The notes under the pieces: generated by a model
What the model was told of the DNA's origin: nothing
What the model saw: only the letters and a program-made list of their open reading frames with translations
The model's database searches: none
Position numbers and translations under genes: made by a program
Source of the DNA: Chrysoperla carnea
Taxonomy: Eukaryota > Arthropoda > Insecta > Neuroptera > Chrysopidae
DNA length: 64,000 bases
Direction: 5' to 3'
Assembly: GCF_905475395.1 (NCBI RefSeq)
Contig: NC_058339.1
Span: 17,926,001-17,990,000 of the forward strand
Shown here: positions 56,910 through 64,000 of the stretch, piece by piece
Layout: each line of letters opens with the position of its first letter
How positions within the stretch are numbered: position 1 is the first letter of the stretch

Positions 56910-59900
56910 TCAACAAATAATGCTATAGTGGCCCCATGGTTTTGTTTCACATGAATTGTGAGTAATGTGTCGTTTTTGGTCAAATGGTGATAAGCCCACT
57001 TTCTGCTGTTTGATGGTATGTAAGCGGTGTCGCTTGGATTGGATGCTTTGCTGAACACGGTAAAAGTTACGGTTCTCAAGCAAACACCGCTTATAGTCCT
57101 CAAAAGTAAGTTTTCGGATAGCTGACTTCTTGAGACCCTTGGATCGTTTAGTCTCTTTTTTATTTTGCACCCGAATAGCATACATTTTGCTACGTAATCC
57201 GACAAATTCTAGCATAACATCACCATTATTTTCATCGGACATTAAACCCTTGACTTTCTTATTACGTAGTGGCATACCATAGATGTTGTCGGGTGCATAG
57301 TCAGCCGTATCAAAACGATTAATATCCTGTTTCATGACCTCATAGACGTCAGTATTTCTCACGCTATAAATTAGACTATCGGTGTCTGTGTATAATAACC
57401 TGACATTTGTGGGGTTGTACCGTTGGTACATGTAGTTGTAGTGGAAGTCATACACAAACGTTTTCGATATGTCTAAAATTGTGAAGCCTATGTAGATGGG
57501 TTTGTTGAAACGTATCTGTGATTTTTTCATTTCAACAATACTGACGTCATTGTCGAGCACCATCATACTGTGAAAATTGGGGTTGGCAATTAATTTCTTC
57601 ACACCATGTTTTCCATCCCAATTTTTTCGTATGTACACAACCCGATGTTTCCTCACATTCTCCATGGTTTTACCGAAGATGGCATTAATCATGAGTTTGA
57701 ATAATGCTTTTTCAAACTCATTTGAGGCGTTCTTGCGCATCTCGGTATTGAAATCAATATATGGTTTCAACCATGCAGATTGATCGAATTGTAACACACG
57801 GTGGTATTTTGTTACCTTAACACCGAGTTGTGTATACAGTTTTAAATTCCTGTAGTGCACGACATAGTTGGTCTTATTGTAAAGGGTTGACAGAAGATAT
57901 TTTTGTTTTGATCCAGGTGGTTTCGTTGTCTCCGGACATGGCGGTAAATCGCTAAAGTTATCATGTAGATGTTGGGGTATTTCAAGGTCTACTTCTAAAA
58001 TGTACCCGACTGGTGAATCATCTGCAACATCCTCGATGTTTGGTGTGTCGACCCACTTAAAATTTCCTGTTGGTAGGTATCCACACATTGCTGCACCATA
58101 TAGGTTCACCACATCGTAATACATAAGGTAGACATCTTCTTGAGTTTTATCATACCCCTCTTCCATGTACTTATTGTTTGCCTTAGCATAGCGATTAGAA
58201 CATTGACTTACACCGCCTCTGATTCCTTTCTCGATAAACAACAAGTCATCAATATCCGTGAACAATTCCAATTTGATATTGGTGTATTTCAACATGGCGC
58301 TCCACGTATAGCCAGGAAGTGTGTAATAGTGACTAGGATCGAGACTATAGCTATGAATACAAGTGTTACGGAAATTTTCAAAAATATCCGCAAGTAGTAA
58401 CACATCAGTTTTCATATACAGGTCTGAATAATCACCTAGTGTATGTAAATTGAATGTGTTCCATACCTGTATCGCATGGTTATAATCCTCATCCGTTATG
58501 TGTTCATCTGTTAACACACTGTAGAACGCCTCCTTTGGTGGTAATTTTGTCTCTTGGAGACGTCCCCAGCTACTCATGTATTCATATGGAAATACACCTT
58601 TTCTCGTTAGCAATTGAAATTGTTCATCATTACTGACCTATAAAAAATTAAAAAACAAATTACAACCCTGTATTAAAAATTAATTATTTTTTATCATTTA
58701 CCTCTTTATGTAAAATGGATTTTTTATCATTATCTAAATATGAGGCCAGATTTTCCAACTTGTCTGCGAGAAATCGGAAGGAATCAATGAATCTTAATTG
58801 AATGTCCGAGACGTGCTTTGTGAAACTGATGTACTTTTCTTTGTTGATGGGCAACACATCAACTTGACCGTCGATTTCCGTCAGCAGAGCTTCAATAATA
58901 AAATGCGAATCGTATCCACTTAAGTTGTGCATCACAACAGGTATCACCCTTGAATCTTGATAATGCAGATTACAAAATTGGTGTGCTGCTCCACGGTAGA
59001 TACCTAAAATAGATTAATATAAAATTAGATGAAATTAAAAAATAATAAATAACCTGCATTACCTGTGCGATGTGAATGGTCGCGAACACGTATGGAATTG
59101 GATACGAAATCTTTACCACAAATGTGACACTTCTCTGCTGACATAAAATCCAGTTCTTGTTCGACGGTGAGCGGATACATTGGTTTAACGTGTTTTATTT
59201 TTTGCTCTAATGAGTACGCTACTTGTTCCAGTTCATGAACAAACCACTTGACACAATCAGCACCACGGTATGCCTTATAAAACGATTGGTTGGGATCATG
59301 GGTACAATGAACATAGTAACCTACACTGTAGGGTACATGTTTTTGAATATTTTTTGTATAAGACCCATGATCCATTTCCATGTCTTCATGATGTTGTGGT
59401 ACCAATAACGCCTCAAAGTCAGCGTACACCATATACTCAACACGTTCCTTGCTGTTGAAATCTTTGAACTCAACGAACCGCTCGTCATCAGTTTCAGGCA
59501 TTCGTACCCGCACTGCTTCTTTCTCACCACAATTTACTGAATGCTGTTGGAGTTTGACTTCTGTAGCAAAATAGTTGAGACATCGATCACATAAATAAAT
59601 TTTATGCTCGCGTTTTGTTACACCCGATTGACTCAACTTTGCTAAATTTTTTATCCAGCAAAAGTGGTGACTGTTCCCATTCTCCACAGCCAATAGATGA
59701 ATTTTCTTCCCCGCAGTGTTCGAACTAACGCGTACAGGGAAAATTTCCAAACCATGTATAAACGTATCTTTGTAGCCGTACACATTAATCGATAGCTGCG
59801 GGTTCATCTTTTCAAATTTATTAATTTGATCCAGAGACATGGGGAACTTTAATCCATCACATTTTAAATGATGTTTATAATGCGGGTACTTAGTTAAACG

Positions 59901-60798
59901 TTGAGGATTCCTTTCAACCGGGTAAAGTGCTGACATTATCGACCATAGAAAACAATGTTGGTCTTTATTCTGGACATTAACCACAGCCAATTTATTTTTG
60001 ATGACTGGTGGTAGTTCACAAAAAGTCCCAGCTGTGATCGGAGAGTACTTATTCATGTGGACTCGAATATTTATGATCATGTCAAGAGCCCAACCGCTAT
60101 CGCGTTCCTGGAATTCTTCCAATTTTTTCAGCAAATAGTTTTTGACATGATCAATGTACCACTCCTGCATGTCCGTTGTCAGATACATTTCCTTGGCCGG
60201 CGTTATAAAAGTTTTCAAATCCTCCTCTTTGGTGGTGGGCTTAATGAAATTGCCCGTGAACATAATATACACCTGAAATAAAATTCAAGATCTCATTAGA
60301 CTATTTAAATTATAAATCTTAAATTTTACTTACCTTGAGGGGATGCTTCACTAGCTCACGCCGAACGTGTCTTCTAAACATTGGAAATGCCCGGTTGAAA
60401 AATATATTTGGATCTTTATAATCCAAATTTGTAATCATACCAGTCTTCACCCTGCCCTGGTGGTGGGTTTCAATTGTCTCCCAGATTAGATGTCGATTTT
60501 GTTTTTTGGTGACTCCACCACCTTGTTTAACTAAATCTAATCGCAGTCGGTGAAGTTGCCGCTGGTATGATTTACAAAGTCCAATATTAGCTTCAAGACG
60601 CAGAGGATTTTCTTTCTTTAACATCAACATCTTTTTGAATAAGCGGATGTTCTGCTTATTAAGTATCATCCATCGCTCAGCTTCCTCCACCGTCTTGATG
60701 AGCCTCAACGCTCTCTCCACTTTCTTCATCATATCAGTGCTACCACCTTGAGGTACCGCGTTTAGCGTTTGCATAACATTTTGTTCGTAGGTGTCCAT
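56910..60798 (-). CDS. Protein-primed-type family-B DNA polymerase, four exons
   Basis: Exons: 60,798-60,334; 60,272-59,063; 59,003-58,702; 58,637-56,910. Introns are 61, 59 and 64 bases, all GT-AG. Exon lengths sum to 3,705 bases, an open frame of 1,234 residues. Exon 2 has a CDRC ... H ... C zinc-finger-like motif, a CHICGKDF ... RDHSH motif and exonuclease motif I (YADFEALL). Exon 3 has exonuclease motif II ([10 protein letters not shown]). Exon 4 has polymerase motif A (YYDVVNLYG), motif B ([14 protein letters not shown]) and motif C (YTDTDSL). All active-site residues visible are intact. The N-terminal 400 residues include a DQHCFLWSI segment found in other Polinton polymerases. It would copy the linear element from its termini. 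It is transcribed leftwards from the right repeat. An alternative donor nine bases downstream of 59,063 (GCAG|GTTATT) would also keep frame. Confidence 0.93.
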
Positions 60799-61000
60799 CT
60801 TTCAAAAAAATTATATTTAAGTTTCACAATATTATTTAAAAAATTTTACACTTACCGTTATATTTTCAAATACTAAGCAAAATATACGTTACCGAACGTT
60901 CAACACTAAAGTTAACTTACAACTGAGTAATATTTGTTTTTTGTATAAAATATATAGACTAAGTTTAGAATAATAAATATACCAAAAACAAAAAAAAAAA

Positions 61001-61041
<41 letters not shown>

Positions 61042-61190
61042 GAAAAAACTAACTGAAGCAAAGGTGAATTTCAAAAGAGATACTTCAACAGCTACGTACA
61101 TCACTTTTTATAGCATTATCCCCACCACTAAAAAGTTGTAATTTGATATTTTTATAATCGTAATTCAAACTAATTATTTTTTCTTGGAAT
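60799..61190. promoter_or_regulatory. Polymerase upstream region with (AAT)n microsatellite
   Basis: The region between the polymerase ATG (minus) and the right terminal repeat. It must contain the promoter and 5' untranslated region. A run of about 13-14 AAT units stands at 60,999-61,040, next to an A-rich tract. An apparent 71-codon minus frame over the microsatellite is an artefact. An ATATAGACTA / TATAAAATATA segment near 60,945-60,960 could be TATA-like. Confidence 0.5.
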
Positions 61191-62303
61191 TCAGACAAGT
61201 TTAAACATGTTCAAACAAGTTTGAACTTGTAGCAGGATGATGATATCATATTTTTCAAGGTCAAATTAACATATTATTGAAAATAGCTGACACGTGTAAA
61301 ATTATTTTAAGATCAAAGTCCATTCAAACAAGTTTGAACATGTATTTTTATTATGTAAATTTCAAGTGTCATATTACATTGCTAATTCAATAAAAAAAAA
61401 AAAATATTAACATCCGGTCACGTGTTTTGACACATGTAAAATTATTTCAAACAAGTTTGAACTTGTTACAAGATGATGATATCATATTTTTCAAGGTCAA
61501 ATTAACATATTCTTGAAAATTGCTGACACGTGTGAAATTATTTTAAGATCAAAGTCCATTCAAACAAGTTTGAACATGTATTTTTATTATGTAAATTTCA
61601 AGTGTCATATTACATTCTTGAAAATTGCTAACTAATGTCAACGTCCCGCCCCCCGTTCACTCCCCGTCAAGCACCACTATTGGTCAAAGCCAATGACATC
61701 ATCAATGCTTAGGCAGCCATTATTCTCCTCCACCACACCTCCCGACGCCATCTTGATTTACTATTGGCCAATGTCGAGGTTTCCAACATTCACCTAGGTT
61801 TGCCCTTACGTCCCGCCCCCTGTTCACTCTCCGCCACTATTGGTCAAAGCCAATGACGTCATCAATGCTTAGGCAGCCATTCCTTCCCCCACCACACCTC
61901 CCGACGCCATCTTGATTTACTATTGGTCAATGATGTCCCCCCCTCCAACTTCGCATTCAACCGAGGTTTGCCCTTTTTGGAAAAGTGTACCATTCTTTGG
62001 GGTTGAAAGTGGGCTCGATTATCTAACGTCCAATTCCCGCCCCCCTTTAAGCCCCACTTCCAAAACCACGCCCACCACTTTAAGCCCCACTTCCGCCAAG
62101 AAACACACTAACGCTCTGTCAGCCACGCCCCACCACACCTCCCAACGCCATCTTGATTTACTATTGGTCAATGACGTCATCTATCCCCTCCAACTTCCGA
62201 GGTTTCCAACATTCACCTAGGTTTGCCCTTTTTGGAAAAGTGTACCATCAAAGTGGGGTTACTTGAGGTCAAACTGTGCTGAAACCGGCTTGACTCTTCT
62301 ACT
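61191..62303 (-). repeat. Right terminal inverted repeat of the Maverick element
   Basis: The reverse complement of the left arm, ending CTCTTCTACT at 62,303. One difference noticed is TGACATCA (about 61,684) where the left arm has TGACGTCA. Relative to the left arm it lacks about 120 bp and one 20-bp palindromic unit, showing replication slippage or deletion after duplication. The 102-codon open frame at 61,912-62,220 lies in this repeat and is not a gene. Confidence 0.95.
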
Positions 62304-62309
62304 TCTGTC
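62304..62309. repeat. Target-site duplication TCTGTC, right
   Basis: Exact copy of 46,356-46,361, directly following the last base of the right terminal repeat. Confidence 0.95.
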
Positions 62310-64000
62310 TCATTAGAGGGTGGTTAAGGACTTCTGAGACATTCTGTATATGAAAACAACTTTTTTTTTATATATGTAGGTTCGTATTTGTGTATGTCTG
62401 ATAGATTAATGCAAATGGATTAACAAACTCTAGTTAGCAAGCTTAGTTGTAGGATCAAATCATCAATGGTAAATATGACAATGAAAAATATTAACTGTAC
62501 TGCCTAGCAAACATACGATGTACGTAAAAAAGAGAATTTATTTAATTTGTGCATTACTGGATGTTTCAATATAATTGAATAGATCAGAGGAAAATTGTTC
62601 TAAATCGTCATAGTCTTCGGATTAATGTCCGAATATGAAACAGATGTTGAAAAGTGTCATGGTTGAAAGTTTTCGAAGCCTTGCCAAACATTGAAGTGTT
62701 TAATTTGCGAATTTTGGTTTTCGAGAAAAAAATCCCATCAACATGGCTTAAACTTTTAAAAGTAATTTTTCTGACTATTATAATACATTCCTTTCTAAAG
62801 CTATCTCGTACCTTGCATGTATTTTTTCGACATCTAAGAAAAATAAATCTGAAACTGCAGATAGCTAGTTTGTTGTAGGTATTAAAATTTCAAAGCTTCA
62901 ACATTTCTTCTGCGATTAAAATATCGCAAATTTAAAAATCCACAATAGCATTTTTATTATTCAGTCAGGTTTTATATTCAGACATTATTGCAATGTGGGA
63001 CATGTCACAATATCTCACATAGCTAATCAAAAATTTAATCCAGATTTACAAGTTACTTCGAGGAAAGTGGGTAAAAATTATGACGACCAGACAATTTAAC
63101 GATCCTGTAGAAATTTTACCTAGATCATTCATTATTCCCATCTGTACACCTACACACCCTAAATATTTAATAAAATTGTATATGAATTGGTTAGTGTTTA
63201 ATAATATAAAACACCCCAACACCAATGCATTTGTTGAAAGTAGACATATCTACATAAGTTTATATACCATATTTGAACACGAGGAGGTATATGCTGGGTT
63301 TTATTTCGTTTATATATTTATTACTCACATTTTGATTAATAAAACAATAATAACAGAAAATATATTATAAATTTATCAAATTAGATTTGTATTAAATTGT
63401 TTATTAAATTATATGATTTTGATAAGTTAATCTATAAAGTATATCTACTATTTATATATTTATTTATTAATTAAATAATGATTTAATTTTATTGTTTTAT
63501 ACAGATATATTTATTTTTACTCGCTCGTTTTACTCGCAAGAGGTTTGACCCCTATGACCGTCTTCAGCGTTGGCTCCACGTCATAGAAAAAAACATTACA
63601 TTAAACAAATAAAAAACCGCATCTTTCAAGCTTGTAAAGAAGAAATGGAGTAGTTTTAGAGGTGTTTTTTTCATTTTCGAGGGATTATGATCCCAAATAG
63701 ACCAAGAGTGGATGGATAATCAACTAAATTATTAACAAATTATGATTTTGGGAATAAAACATAGAAGCAGATAATATGAAAATTATTTCTACCCATTAAA
63801 AAGAAAAAAAGCAATATGAAAAATTAAAGAAAACTCTGTGTTATGAGAAACGAACCAATTTTATTAATATCACTTGATTGATATCATTTTAGAATATATA
63901 CAAACCAACAGCTATTTTTCATTTTCGTATTTCTTATACATGATTATTTGAGTCGTGCTTTAATGCAAATAAATCCAGTCTTTAATCATGGTACCCCATT
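62310..64000. other. Host DNA without recognised gene
   Basis: Open frames of 74 (62,654-62,878) and 96 codons (63,080-63,370) have no domain signature. A less AT-rich patch, including GGTTTGACCCCTATGACCG and CAGCGTTGGCTCCACGTCAT (63,541-63,580), may be a fragment of an exon or repeat, but I cannot identify it. Confidence 0.45.

Larger units (their letters stand above)
46362..62303. mobile_element. Complete Maverick/Polinton (adintovirus-like) element, 15,942 bp
   Basis: A self-synthesising DNA transposon or endogenous virus-like element. It has long terminal inverted repeats starting AG, an exact 6-bp target duplication, a family-B DNA polymerase, a retroviral-type integrase with chromodomain, an adenain-like protease, a HerA/FtsK-type packaging ATPase, and double- and single-jelly-roll capsid candidates. 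A capsid protein with a parvovirus-like phospholipase A2 motif and a fibre-like protein suggest an adintovirus-type relative. The ATPase gene is on the minus strand at the left end, capsid and integrase genes run rightwards, and the polymerase runs leftwards from the right end. I see no inactivating stop in any recognised gene. Young age is inferred from the near-identical repeats and exact target duplication. Whether it forms particles cannot be told from sequence. Confidence 0.97.

Noticed and set aside
56873..57205. 110-codon minus frame inside the polymerase
   Set aside because: It overlaps the polymerase C-terminal coding sequence in another frame and lacks motifs.
60889..61104. 71-codon minus frame with a poly-leucine run
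   Set aside because: It is created by the AAT microsatellite in the polymerase upstream region.
61912..62220. 102-codon plus frame, proline- and threonine-rich
   Set aside because: It lies in the GC-rich part of the right terminal repeat, and its mirror in the left arm has no matching role.

Overview
The window is AT-rich arthropod nuclear DNA, most likely from an insect. The evidence is spliceosomal introns of about 60 bases, many short non-coding interspersed repeats and foldback (MITE-like) elements, microsatellites, a short run of the insect telomere motif CCTAA, and two Mpv17/PMP22-type membrane protein genes. I cannot name the order or species from sequence alone.

Positions 1 to about 46,350 are gene-poor. 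They open with the decayed 3' part of a tyrosine-recombinase (DIRS/Ngaro-like) retroelement (1-1,190), followed by a perfect 80-bp inverted repeat whose arms are themselves palindromic. After that come at least five families of non-coding repeats. One is a 647-bp MITE with TTAA ends, present in two full-length copies in opposite orientation plus shortened derivatives. At 36,180 a strong 3' splice site abuts a 5' splice site, as at a recursive-splicing (zero-length exon) point, so part of this desert may be a long intron of a plus-strand gene. The only convincing host genes are two divergent paralogues of the Mpv17/PMP22 family on the minus strand (41,272-41,832 and 43,440-44,045).

Positions 46,362-62,303 are one apparently complete 15,942-bp Maverick/Polinton (adintovirus-like) element. 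It has inverted terminal repeats of about 1.1-1.25 kb that begin AG and end CT, and it is flanked by an exact 6-bp target duplication, TCTGTC. On the left a minus-strand packaging ATPase faces the left repeat. A plus-strand morphogenesis block then runs through a phospholipase-A2-type capsid protein, an adenain-like protease, a penton-like minor capsid protein, a 59-residue basic protein, the major capsid protein, a conserved unknown, a second conserved unknown, a 16-bp tandem array, a fibre-like protein and a chromodomain integrase. Convergent to this, on the minus strand, lie an acidic unknown protein and a family-B DNA polymerase in four exons. The exon lengths and phases sum exactly to an open frame.

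The recognised genes are open and their visible key motifs are present, the terminal repeats look nearly identical and the target duplication is exact. The insertion therefore looks young and possibly functional. Two expression features deserve attention: the protease frame has no suitable ATG but follows an A AAA AAC slippery heptamer directly before the stop of the phospholipase gene, and the polymerase is interrupted by three small introns. After 62,309 host DNA resumes with no recognisable gene.
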